Positions 11,990 to 23,800 of a stretch of DNA of 64,000 nt are shown in pieces. Below the pieces are notes generated by a model. The model was not told the origin of the DNA. It did no database searches and worked only from the letters and a program-made list of their open reading frames with translations. The stretch lies in the NCBI RefSeq assembly GCF_002999335.1, contig NW_020312098.1, positions 33,233-97,232 on the forward strand, written 5' to 3'. The position numbers and the translations under genes were made by a program. The stretch's first letter is position 1. The number at the start of each line of letters is the position of its first letter. This DNA comes from Cyclospora cayetanensis. Lineage: Eukaryota; Apicomplexa; Conoidasida; Eucoccidiorida; Eimeriidae.

Positions 11990-14683
11990 CATGTACATTC
12001 ATGTACAACATATATATATGTATATACATATACATATATGTACATTCATATACATATAGATATACATACACAAAGTTATGCATATACATATACATATATA
12101 TATATATATACATACATACACAAAGTTATGCATATACATATACATGTATACCCTTGCAAGGGTATTTACGTATATATATATATATGACTGCAGCCATACG
12201 TCTTTTTGGTTTGCAAAAGTGCGTCTTTGCTTCTTGAGCAGCACGCAGAGGAACTTGAGAATCTTGAGCAGCCTTGCCAACTGGGGGAGATCCAGCTGTT
12301 TACTCAAGTGGTGATCGGCGCCGACACGCCTCTGCAACGCCGCATGCTTCGCTGCAGCGATGACAAAAGGTCCCCACGCTGCTGCCTGCTGCTGTTGCTC
12401 CTCCGTGTGCTGCTGCTGCTCTTGCAGGAGCTGCAGCAGCGGAGAAGCGGCAGTTCCTGTGTGCATGGAGCCGTCATTCAACAACTGCAAAGGGACGACA
12501 TCGTTTAGGCAGAAAAGCTCCTCAACACAGGTGGCTTTCGAATTAAACCTCGGCAGCATGCGCTGCACTATTTGCTGCTGCTTCTCTGCGATGACAGCCG
12601 AAGAGGAAGCAGCACTTGCATTTCCTCTTGATGCAGTCCCTAAAGCAGCCGCAGCAGCGGTGTCTCTCGCGTCTCGACATGCGCTGTACTGCTTCAGCAA
12701 AGCAACAGACGACATGCCGGCACTGGGATCGCGATTCGTCTGAGCCAACATTCACACATAAATGCGCATAAACAGAGCTACCCCGTCTCCCCTTTCCTTC
12801 CATGAAAGATCCCCTACACACTCCGCAACTCGCCACGCTTCCTGAGCAAAGCTCTGAACACAGTACAGAATAAAGCGGGGATGCCAAAAGGCTGCATGAA
12901 GTACATTAGGACACATACGTATATATGTAGTTATATATATACATATGTTATATATGTACATGTGTAATGTTATGTATGTATACATGTTATATATATATAT
13001 ATATATGTGGTATATGTATATATGTTATATATGTATGTATGTATGTCATATAGACATATATGTTGTACATGTAAATATGTATGTTATATTTGTATGTACA
13101 GATGTGCGTAGGGTGTATGTACTCCGCCTGTCATGGCGCGCGCTTGATTGCGCGTCTTCTGCTCGTCCTGCTGGTGCGATGCGTAAACAGCCCTAACCGT
13201 CAAGTAACAACCTCTGCAGCACATTCGCATGCAGTGCTCCTAGACCCTTCATGATACCAGACTTTCTGCACAAAGATTGAATGGCGTTGGCGGCAGTCAC
13301 CATATCCTCTAGGACAGGCAGCCTCTCGCCATTTCCGAGATCGAAAAGCAGCTCCGTCCAGAAAAAAACGCAGAAACCTCGAAAAAAGCACACGGCGGCG
13401 CAAGGCGAGTGGGGGGGCGACTGCACTGCGCGAGAGAGCGACAAAGGGCAGGGTAGAACTAACGCAAGGAGAGGGAAAGACTCCGCGTAGTAGGTCCTTA
13501 GAATAGCAGGGAGAATTTCCTTTTCGAAGCTGCACAGAGAACGTATTGCGCGCAATGCATCCCGAAGCAAGAGCATAAGCGCCAGAGACACGACTCCTTC
13601 CTGTCTTCGCAGGATATCATACACCCCTTTCTACCCGCAGTTAGGAAGTCACGGAAGGAGAACGTTCGCGATCTTGAACACCACTAGACCGCAGGCTAGG
13701 AGTACCCCCCTGCTTGCAGCACTCCCGCTAGAAGTGCCCTCAATAAGCTGCGCACATCTCCTTCCTGCATATCCCATCTTGCAGAGAGACTGCGGCTGCT
13801 TCTGCTGCTATCGCCGCTGCATGCACTCTCCGCAGCAAAGCCCTCGACAGTCCATGAGCAGCAGACGCAGCAGCAGCTGCAGTGGCTGTGCTGTTGGGTG
13901 CCTTGGCGAAGAAATTCTCGAAATCCGCCTTGTTGGTTATGGGCCGGGAAGCGCCGCGGGCGAGCTGTCTAGACACCGCAAGTTGCACTTCGGTGACGGG
14001 AACCCCTCGAGCTGCGAAGGCGGCACCTTCCCAAGAGCCGGTTTGCTGCAGCTGCAGACGTGCCTGCAGCATTAGCGACACAAAAAGGCGAAAAAAGCAC
14101 TAGTGCCTCGAAATCCGGCAGAAAACTTGAGGCTTCCTTCATGCAAGACGGCATGCACCCGTGAGAAACACAGAACGCCTGCACGCCGACACTGAGTAGA
14201 GGGGACCCTCAACGCCTCGCATCAAAGCCTTGCCTGCTGGGTGTGCTTGAGCTGTTGCGGCGACAAGTGGCAGTTGGCTTCCAGCAAAGTTCGTACAGCC
14301 AGCGACTTTGCATGCAGTGCCATGCGAAGGCAGTCAGCGCCACGCTGCATCTCCTCCCTCTGCAACGCGAACTGCGAAGAAACACAGGGAGTCCACACAA
14401 AAGCGCACAGCTGTCGACACCACCCCAATTTTGGAGTGATTTACAGAGATGGGAAGAGAGACATTGTGCTCCGCAAAATAGTCCTCGATAAACAAGCAGG
14501 AAGCCTAGGGGATGCCAGCGAAGAGCTTCGCGAAACACGCGTGATTGCTAGCATCCGCGAATCAGAACCCTCTCAGCTGCTGGCTGTCAAGACTTGAGCC
14601 GAGCCTTTAAGCGTCCAAGCGTGCGATCTGCATTGATCCCGCCACGCCACCGCATTCCCATGAGACTGCGAAGCCTGTGTGAG

Positions 14684-14767
<84 letters not shown>

Positions 14768-14786
14768 CAGAGACAGAGACAGAGAC

Positions 14787-14819
<33 letters not shown>

Positions 14820-17800
14820 GACAGAGAGACAGAGACAGAGAGACAGAGACAGAGAGACAGAGAAGTGTCAGAGAGACAGAGAAGTGTCAGAGAGAGAGAA
14901 AGAGAGACAGAGAAAGAGAGACACAGACAGAGAAGTGTCAGAGACAGAGAAAGAGAGACAGAGACAGAGACAGAGAGAAGAGAAAGACATAGAGATAGAC
15001 TGTATTCAGGCAAGAGACAGGGCAGTGCTGCATGCGGCGGCATGGCATGAGGCGTCGTTGCCACAGACAGTCTCCTCCCCTCCCCTCCCCGACAGCTCAC
15101 AAAGTCTTGAGCCCTCTGTGCAGGAGACTCCTGGAGGAAAAAGGTGAGGCGACCGCTTGGCACGATGGAAAGGCACTTGGTACGCTCGTCGATGATCACG
15201 CAGTACTCCCTCCTGCAGCGACATCCATATACAGAGGTCTTGCTCCTTGGTAGCCATCCGGCAGTGCATGCATGCTTGCATGTGGTGTCTTCTTCTCTTG
15301 AAACTGCATGCGCGCGAGAGGAATGGGATCCAGGCATCTCACCTGTCACCTAGCGAGCTGCTCAAGTCGCGCAAGTTGTCTTGATAGACTCTTGCATGCG
15401 ATAGTGTCTCCGCGACTTTTCCTTCGTCTAATGCTGCGAAGAGAACCTCGCGACCAAGCCACCGTCCAGCAGCAATCACACCGTACTGCTGCTGGAACCT
15501 CTGCTGCTGCTTCTTGCTGCTGCTGCTGCTGCTCCCCCTGTACTGCTGTTGAATCTTCTGCTGCTGCTTCTTGCTGCTGCTGCTGCCCTGGGAAAAACTC
15601 CAGGATGGTTCGAAGGAGCGAACGCGGTGTCGTCGGCGAAGACGAATTAGCAGCTTCCTGCTGCTGTCGGTGATGTTTTGTGGATTTCTGCGTTTGATGT
15701 TGTTGCTGCTGCCGCGGCAGGCGCGTTGCAGTGTATCTTCAGCCTCGATTTCAAGAAGGCAGGAACCTGCGGCGATCTCTCCCTCCCCTCCCCTGCTGCG
15801 TTTACGGCTGTGCTTTTCCGAGGCATGCAGGTGAAGGTGCTGCTGCTTTTGCTGCTTCTTCTGCTGCTGCAATAGCCTGGCGTGATGACGCAGTAGCGAC
15901 ACCTTCGAACGACGCACGAGCTGCATGTACACCGCAGCACTGGGCGTCTGCTGCAGCGCCTCAAGCTCCCGCAGCTCTCCTGAGCACCCAGACACCTCTC
16001 GCTGCTGACGCGCTTGCTCGAGACGGGAGTGCGCAGCACATGCCAGCCGCTGAAAAAACGGATTCAAAACATGCCCCTGTGCATCTCCCCCCCCAGTATA
16101 AATCCCTCCTGTGGCACGTCGCTTCAGCTGCTGCTGCTGCTGCTGCTGCTGCCGAGAAGCAGCAGCGCGAGAAGACTCCCACCGCCTTCTGAAGCGCCTG
16201 CGCCAGACGTTGCAGGGGGCAGACAGACAAACAACTCTGGGAGAGTTCAGGTATCGGCCTCTTACCCGTTGCAGTGTATGTACACCCGGCTTACGCCGCG
16301 CTCTTTCTCCCCTGCCGGGAAAAAGCACCGTCGAAAAGCTTACCTGTAGGCACTTTGGTCCCTCGTAAATGCGCAGAAAGAATCTTCGCTACTGGAGTAC
16401 TCGACACCGAGATCTGCCCTTCCTAAATTTTCCGCCGAAAAGTGCCGCTCTGACTCCTTCTGGGGGTGGGTGAAATGTGTCTGCTGCTGCTGCTGCTGCT
16501 GGTGCATCACCTTTTCTTCCTCCTCAGCATCGTTCGTGTCACTCTCTTCCTGCGCATTATTTGCATGCAGAGATCCCGTATTGCTGCCGCCTCTGCTGCC
16601 CTCTTGCTGCTGCTGCGACTGCTGCTGCAGCTGCTGTCGACCTGGCAGCAGACGCATGCGCCGTTTTCGCGGCTCTAGTCGCCAAGCTGCGTCGAGCTGA
16701 GAAACTCCTAAGCCTTTGTACGCCAGAATACCATCAGCTACTGCAACCAAGGAGGAGGCGGCACTATTGTTGCCAATGGAAGCCGCTGAAGAAGACAAGG
16801 GGCATGCGCATGAGACTTCCTCGAGTGCTGGAACCACCCCCCTGCACATGCCTTTTTCGGCGTCTTCGTTCTCGGAGTCGCTACTGCTGCTGCTGGTGTC
16901 GCAGTCTTGCTGTATCTCCAGCCCACTCTCTGTGAGCGCCCACATACACCGCAACGACACACACCTTGTCGTGAAACAGCAGTCGGATCGCAGTGCGTGT
17001 CTGTGTGGGTGTGTGTGTGCGCTCAAGACTGCTCTGCGTCAGCCTTGCGATGCGTTTGAAGCGGCTTCAAAGAGGTATGCGACCCCTTCCCCACATCCGC
17101 GATGGAGAGCAAGCAGAAACTGCTTTCCTTCAGAAGACGAGACGCACATGCGACACCCCGCAAAGAGAGACTGCTGTCTCTCCTGCATCCTGTCCACATA
17201 AGCACCAACAGGGAAGACAAACTCACCTGCAAAGAGAGAGTTGTTGAACGATTTCTGGCTCAACAGCCTTGAGGGAACCTCCGCTGATGGCATGCGAGCT
17301 GCAGGTGCTGCCGCAAAGTCGCTGTTGCTGCCGTGCAGCAGCAGCTGCTGCTGCTGCCAGCGCATGCGCCTCTCTTTGCTGCGGAGGGGAGTTGTCTGCC
17401 GCAAGTACAACGGATGCATGCACTGCAGCTGCTGCAGCCACAGGAGCAACTCCGTTCCGCTGCTGCTGCTGCAATAGCCGCCTCCCCACACCGAGCTATA
17501 CAAGCCGTCCACAGTGCCTGCACACACACACACATATAGACACAAACTACCAGACACGTCAAAAAACGACTGCCTGTTCAATTGCCTGTCCGTTTGTGCT
17601 GGATCGAAAGAAGCAGCAAGAATCCATGGAAAGATCTCACGTGAAGGAGATGCAACACCAGTAGAATCAGCACACAGACACAGCAGCCAAGACTCGCGTG
17701 CAGGCGCTCAAACCGCATACCCATGAGAATTCTCTGTCCTTCCGCAATGTTTTGAATAGCGAATTCTGACGCGCTCGAGGCTGCTGCCGCAGCACTAGCT

Positions 17801-18517
17801 GCTTGCGCCTCCAGTGCTGCTCCAGCAGTCAAGGATGCGTCATCAGTTTCCTTGGTGCCTCCCTGCAGCAGTCGGAGAAGCTGCTGCTGCAGCACAAGAA
17901 ACCTCACGAGATGCGTCTCCGAGCCTCTGCTCTGTACGGCACATGCTCCCCTCTCCAGTTGCTGCAGCAGCTGTTGCTGCAGCAGGAGCCACAAGAAGCA
18001 GCTTCTGCAGCTCAGGATAGAAGAAGACTCGTGAGACAAGAAACACGACGGAAGGGCTAGTGGAGGCTTCAGGGGATGCTTTTGCAAGAGCTGCCGCAGC
18101 TCCCTCTCCTCTTCCCTCGACAGCAGCAAGCAGGGAGCAGACTTGAAGCGGCTGCTGCTGCTGCTGCTGCGCAGCTGCAGCAGCCGCTCAACAAAGCTAC
18201 AGCCTGGCGTGGACAGACACTGCGCGGCTTCTCGCCAGAGCCGTAACTCCCTACGCGGCTCGACGACTTCCTTGCGATGCTGCAGCATCCTGTGCAGCTG
18301 CTCGCATGCAGCAGTAGAGGCAGCAGCAGCTGCTGCTGCTGTCGCTGCCGCGCTTAGGCCGCTGTCGCTCGAAAGCAGCAGCTGCTTTTGTTGCAGCGCA
18401 TGCAAACTTCTGCTGCGAAGCCACTCCTGAAGCAGCAGCTGTACGCGCAGCTGCTGCCGCTGCTGCCGTCTGCTCTGTCTAATTGCAGCACGCAGAGGCA
18501 GCAGCGGTGCTGCAAAA

Positions 18518-18556
<39 letters not shown>

Positions 18557-19218
18557 AAGAAAAGCCCTCCCCTGCCGCCGCTGCTCGCACTGCCTTCTTC
18601 ATCGCTGCTAGAAGTGTATATCTCTGTGTCTGCATCGGCAGCAATGCAAAGCCTATCGCGATGCAGCAGCTTCCCCTTCCGCAAATACTGAAGCGTTTTT
18701 GCAGTCGCTTCAGCGCCTTGTGATCTCGGCTGCTGCATATCCAACTGTTGCTCCGTAGTTGCAGCTTGTTTCTCTAGCGACTCCGCCTCCTCTTCGAGCG
18801 CCTGCAAGACCACTTGGAAAAGCTCCGCTTCTCGCTGCTGCTGAACTCGAGCATCCCCGACTGAGGTTTGCTGCTGTTGTTGCTGCTGCTGCTGCGCAGT
18901 CTGTAGCCAAGAGTCTGCCAAGGATGGCGTGTGCCAACATGAGCGCTGTCGTTCAGTGTGCATGCGGCTTTGGACGTCAGCTTGTTGCTTCTTCCAAACT
19001 GCAGTGAGCTGCGCAGCGCCTGTGGCGTTTGCTGCAGCGAGGTGCTGCTGCAGCTGCTGCTGAAGCAGCTGTACGATGACGCAAGCCGACCCACCAGACG
19101 GTTCTGGCTGATGCTCTAGGAAGGGAGCAGTTTTCGCTGCAGCTTGTGCTGCTGCCGCTTTAGCAGCCGCAGCAGAAGCTGCAGAAACTGCAGCTTTCTG
19201 CTTCTTCTGCCCAGCCAT
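10661..19218 (-). CDS. Large Ala/Gln-rich multi-exon protein of unknown function
   Basis: The start is an ATG whose first base is 19218 (MAGQKKQK...). Supported minus-strand exons: 19218-17721, 17517-17227, 16929-16344, 16236-15343, 15212-15101, 14371-14234, 14063-13756, 13604-about 13490, about 13353-13198, 12739-12200, 11854-11730, and a terminal exon 10765-10661 ending in a TAG ([10 protein letters not shown] then stop). One or two small exons near 11170-11500 are likely but unresolved. The N-terminal third has polyQ/polyA, an acidic serine patch (TSSSDEEG) and Arg/Gln-rich helices. A second acidic patch ([14 protein letters not shown]) follows. The central and C-terminal exons are helical and of normal complexity, for example [14 protein letters not shown] and [19 protein letters not shown] do not recognise the family. 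The acidic serine patches and basic helices would suit a nuclear or vesicle-tethering scaffold, but that is only a guess. Introns contain AT, TATG and (CTCTGT)n simple repeats. Confidence 0.5.
11957..12186. repeat. AT/CATA simple repeat with internal duplication, intronic
   Basis: This is an AT and ACATAT-rich tract in the intron between the exons 12739-12200 and 11854-11730 of the minus-strand unknown gene. A segment with ACACAAAGTTATGCATATAC occurs twice about 50 bp apart (near 12067 and 12117), which indicates local tandem duplication. Confidence 0.75.
12905..13110. repeat. TATG/TATA simple repeat, intronic
   Basis: This plus-strand TATG/TGTATA tract lies between the exons about 13353-13198 and 12739-12200 of the minus-strand unknown gene. 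It is one of the few tracts whose TG-rich strand is antisense to its host gene. Confidence 0.7.
14689..15000. repeat. Simple repeat (AT)n then (GAGACA)n, intronic
   Basis: About 45 bp of AT dinucleotides are followed by about 250 bp of GAGA/GAGACAGA units on the plus strand. The tract sits in the intron between the exons 15212-15101 and 14371-14234 of the minus-strand unknown gene, so the transcript carries CTCTGT pyrimidine-rich sequence. Confidence 0.85.
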
Positions 19219-20809
19219 CCTTGAGCGGCTCCCGAAACGTTCCCCTGCAGCTCTGCCAATCCTCTCGAAGGCAGCAGAGAATCATGCCGCAAGTTGCAGA
19301 ATATTTAGCCTGCAGAAGGCCAGAGGGAGAAGAAGAGCAGCAGAAGAGCAGTGGCAGGGAGGCAGTCTCGAGTGTACTGCATTAGGCAGCCGCCGCTGCT
19401 GCTGCTGCTGCTCCCTCTTGGCTTCTGCAGTGAGCCTTCCTTCGGCTTAGCCCTCTCTTCGGGGAAAGCTTTGTTTTCACGAAGCAATATGTCTCGAGGT
19501 TCTTGAAACCAATGCGAAGACGCAACATTGGTGTGGGGTGGCAGCGTCCAAGGCGCTCTTGCTGCTGCTCTTGCTGCATGCATGCATGCATGCAGCAAGA
19601 GCAGCAGCAGCCGCCATTTGGTAGAAGCCCTTGCACAGCAGTGCAGCTGCTGCTGGTTCGCACATGTGTGCCTCATACACATGAAGCAACAATAATATTG
19701 CTGCCTTCAGTCGCTGGGATTAAGGGAGAAGACGCAGTTTCCACTATCTGCTGTCGCAGCAACTCCCCGTGTGAGAATTGCAGCCTCGAGGTGCGCTTGC
19801 AAGGCGGGAGCGGTGGGGGACGGGGGAGTTGATTTGCAAAACACGATCTCTGAGGATTTCGCGTGTTGCACTGTCGAAAGCTGCAACAAAATACAAGAAG
19901 ATCTGCCGCATCTGGCTGAAGAAGGCAACCTCTGAAAAGCACAAGATCCGCTTTCCCTGCCGCAAGACAGCGACGACGGCTGCAATGTTTTCTGCAAACC
20001 TCCAACACCACGCTTGCGCAGAGTCTTACGGCTCGTTTGAAGGAGATTTCGAGCGCATGAGCGCCGCTTTTCTTTACTCCCGCTCAGTCGGCATGCGTCA
20101 TCCATTCCGTCCTGCTGTAATGAGCAGTCAGAAGAGCCATGGCTGACTGCCATCGTCATCATCACTATCATCGTTATTATCATCAGCGGCAGCGGCGGGA
20201 GGCATCCATCCTCTTCCTCGAGCCGCAACGCCCTCCTCTTAGTTCCCCTGAGCTGCAGCAGTAGCAGCAACAGTATCTTAGCTGTCTTAGCAGCTGCAAC
20301 AGTATATCAACAGTGTTAGCAGCAGCAACGGTATACTAGCTGTATGAGCTGCACTGCACGCAGCAGGAGCCCAACCTTGCGCCTTCCGGAGCCTCCTACT
20401 GTAGAAGCAATAGCAGCTGAAGTGTCTGCTGCATTTCTGGGGTGTATAAAGTAAGAGGAAATTCCCAGCCTGTGCCAGACTGCGGCGTATCTTCTGCCCA
20501 ACAGTAGCAACGAGAAGAACAAGAGCAACAAGAAAAGCAACAATAGCAACAAGAATTACAGCAACAATGACAATGATAGCAACGAGAATAACAGCAACGG
20601 AATAACAGCAGCAATAACAATAACAACAACGAGAATAACAGCAACGGAATAACAGCAACAACGAAAACAAGAATAACAGCAACAGCAACAAGAAGAATAC
20701 CAGCAACACGAGAGGACGCAGCAAGCACACCGTCAGTCGGTGGAAGTCTCTGGTGAAGCTTCCGAGTGAATTTTTTGGCAGGAAAAAGGGCAGACTGCGA
20801 TCAATCAAG
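19219..20809. other. Intergenic region upstream of two divergent genes
   Basis: This region lies between the start of the minus-strand unknown gene (19218) and the first in-frame ATG proposed for COQ8 (20810). It holds CTG/CAG tracts, a 50-bp palindrome (listed separately) and an AACAGCAA-type degenerate repeat at about 20500-20700. Open frames of 120-190 codons occur on both strands at 19700-20270, but they overlap one another and show no domain. I do not call a gene here. Confidence 0.4.
19560..19609. repeat. 50-bp perfect palindrome centred on a TGCATGCA run
   Basis: Bases 19560-19609 equal their own reverse complement. The outer arms are CTG/CAG plus CTCTTGCTG, and the core is four overlapping GCAT units. 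It sits about 340 bp upstream of the minus-strand gene start. Confidence 0.95.
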
Positions 20810-23800
20810 ATGCAGCTCAGCGCCTTGTCGTACAGTGGGGTGTGTCGTGTTGGCTGGATCAGAAGCAGCAGCAGAAGCGAAGGCAGCAGAGGCAGCCGTC
20901 TAGGGAGCAGAGGCGTTAGTGTGATTCTAGGAGAGTTAGAGCCGCTGTCTAGCAGCATGTGCTCTATCGGAAGCATCGCCAAACGCAGCGTCTTGAGCAG
21001 TTGCGGGGGCAGCTGTATCCCTTGCACCAGGTGTATCGACAGCAGCAGGAGAAGCAGCAGCAGCAACAGCAACAGCAGCAAGACCAGTGGCTTGTGTCTT
21101 GTGGAGAGTTTTGCACCGACTGCAGCGCATGCAAGAGTGGCTTCCCAAGCCTCGTCGTGCTGCTTTCCACTGAGCAAACGCTGGATGCTTCCCGACACAG
21201 TCATCAGCAGAGCGGCAGTCTTCGCAGCAACCCATGACAGCTGCTATGGCGCAAATGGTGGCTTGGATCGTTCGAAGGCTGTCTGCATGCCATGGGAGGC
21301 TTCGCGGAGTTCTCTGGTGTACAGACACGTCGGAGGAGGGGGGGGCAGTATTTCTCCCAGAAGGCTGCAGCTTCCAAGCCAGCGCAGCATCATGCAGCCA
21401 CTACTCCTGCAACAAACTTTTCTATTTGTAGGGGTATTACGCAGCTGCTCTTGCAACAGAAGCAGCACAAGCAGCAGCACAAGCAGCAGCACAAGCAGCA
21501 GCACAAGCAGCAGCACAAGCAGCACAAGCAGCAGCAGCACAGCAGCAGCAGCTGGCCCTTTACTGCTGCCTGCTGTATCGAGCCAGCGGTGTCTGTACAG
21601 CTTCTGCTTGAGCCCCCCAGTCGCTGCTGCTGCAGCAACAGCAGCAGCAACAGCAGCAACAGCAGCAGCAACAGCAGCAGCAGCAACCTCAGCAACAGCA
21701 GCAACCTCAGCAACAGCAGCAACAACATCAACAGAAGCAAGAGCAGCAACAACAGGGATCCCCCAAGAGCAGCAGCTACACCGCAAGCGGAGCTCCACTG
21801 CGCGGATTACTCACGCAGTCTTGGCAGCCGCAGCAACTCGAGGAGCATCGAACTTCTCAGCCTTAAGAGACATCGGGCAGATGTCGCTAGCTGCAGCTGC
21901 AGCTGCAGCAACTGAACCCAGCGAGTGGTTTCACATGCGTTCTGATGGCAGCTGTAGCAACACTGTCTGTAGCAGCACTAGCAAGAACAAGCGCAGCAAC
22001 ACTGTGCGTAGCAGCAGCAGGATCGACAGCAGCGGCAGCAGCAGTGGCGATCCAACGCAGCTATTCCTGCGTCTCGCCTGGCGAGTTGCTGCTGCCGCCT
22101 TCGTTGAAGGGGGGAGCTCTGGAGCAGCGCTTGCTGCTCCTAAAGTTGCTGCCGCAGTGGCGCTGCAGGATGTGCAGCAGAGAAGTGCTGCCTTAGCCGC
22201 ATACGCAGGAAGCCTCATTGAGGCTGCTGCAAAAGAGGCTTCTCGCCCAGTAGCCTGGACTCATTTGGATATGGCAGCAGCAGCAGAATTATCATCATCG
22301 GCAGCAGCAGCAAAATCATCATCATCAGCAGCAGCAGCAGCGGCCCTTCCGGATGAGGCTGTGCATGCAGCTTTTGATGGTTCTGCCGCAGCCTCGCGGC
22401 TGTTTCCTTCGATAGCAGCAAACTCAGCAGCGTCGCTCGAAGCTCCTCAAGCAGCAGCAGCAGCACGACTGGCAAAAGCCAGTGCAGCAGCCATGGAGAC
22501 TGCAGCAGAGACATCGCCAGCTGCTGCTGCCCAGCCTTTGAAGGTGTCTTCTCTGCCGAAGAGGCGCATCGCTCGCGTGTGGCACTTCGCGGTTCTGCTT
22601 GTGCAGCTGTGTGGCAGAGTGTCGTGGCATGCTCTGCTGCAGAAAGCAAAATTTCGCCTTCGATTGAACAGGAGAAGCAAAGCCGCAGCAGTCGCTGCGG
22701 CTGCAGCCGATGGGCAGCAGCCGGAGCTGTCGGATCACGCTGCAACAGCTGCGCGCATGCTGCATGCGTTGCAGCAGGAGCAGCAGCAAGCGCAGCAGCA
22801 GCAGCAACATGCCGGAGAACGTCATCACGTCCAGCTGCAGCAGCTGCCACAGACACCTTTGCAGCAGCAAGGAGTTATCGATGGCGTAACAGCACAGCTC
22901 TTCGCCGATAAGATATGCCGAATGCGAGGGGCAGCGCTCAAGTGCCTCCAGATGCTCAGGTGCATGCTCCCTTCACGACGTTTTTTGCAGCAGATGACAA
23001 GCTTCGTACTGTTCTACCTGGCGTTAAAGAGGGAGGGAGGCTAGCAGGGGAAGGGAAGCCGGGGGGGGGGGGAAGTCGCTTGCAAAACGTGCTGCTGCAT
23101 GGAGCTTTTAGAGAGGCTTTTACGGGGTGTCTCATGAAGCACCAGCTGCCGTCACTGCGCAATGTGTTTCTGTGCAGCATGGCGGAAGATTTGTTGCCTC
23201 CAGCACTTGTCGAGGCATTGCGACGTACTCGGTGAGCCATGGGAGTTGCGTAAAAGGGGGAGAAAGGGGAGGTAGGTGGAGGTTGTGTGTCGCTAGGGAG
23301 GCTGTCGAGAGCAGTGTGTGAGGAAGTGTGCAGCAGCACGCACTGGCTGTCTCTACACGTGGAGCAGATCCTAATCGCGTCGCTGCTGCCTGCGAAGAAG
23401 GCGCATGCACCCGCGAGACATGTATGTATACATATATACACATGCATATATATATATATATCTGATTTCCGTTCACTGGTGCTGCTGGTCGTGCTGCTGC
23501 ATGCCCTTCCTCTTTACTTCCCGCGCTTTATTTCCTCATGGTCGGAGTATGGCTCTGTCTCCTGCTGCTGGCTCAGAGACGCAGCAGACGCGATGCCTTT
23601 TGGGGAAGCAGAAAAGGTACTGTTCGCCTTGTTGTTGCTGCTCGGAGGTGTGGGGCTGAAACAGCAGCAGCGACATTTGAGAAAGACAGAGAGAGACATT
23701 CGAGATAGAGAGAGAAAGACAGAGACAGAGAAGGAGAGAGACAAAGAGAGAGTTAGAGAAAGAGAGAGACAAAGAGAGACATTTGACAAAGAGATAGAGA

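Noticed and set aside
19707..20270. 187-codon minus-strand frame upstream of the unknown gene
   Set aside because: It overlaps a plus-strand frame of similar quality and neither has a domain; left as intergenic.
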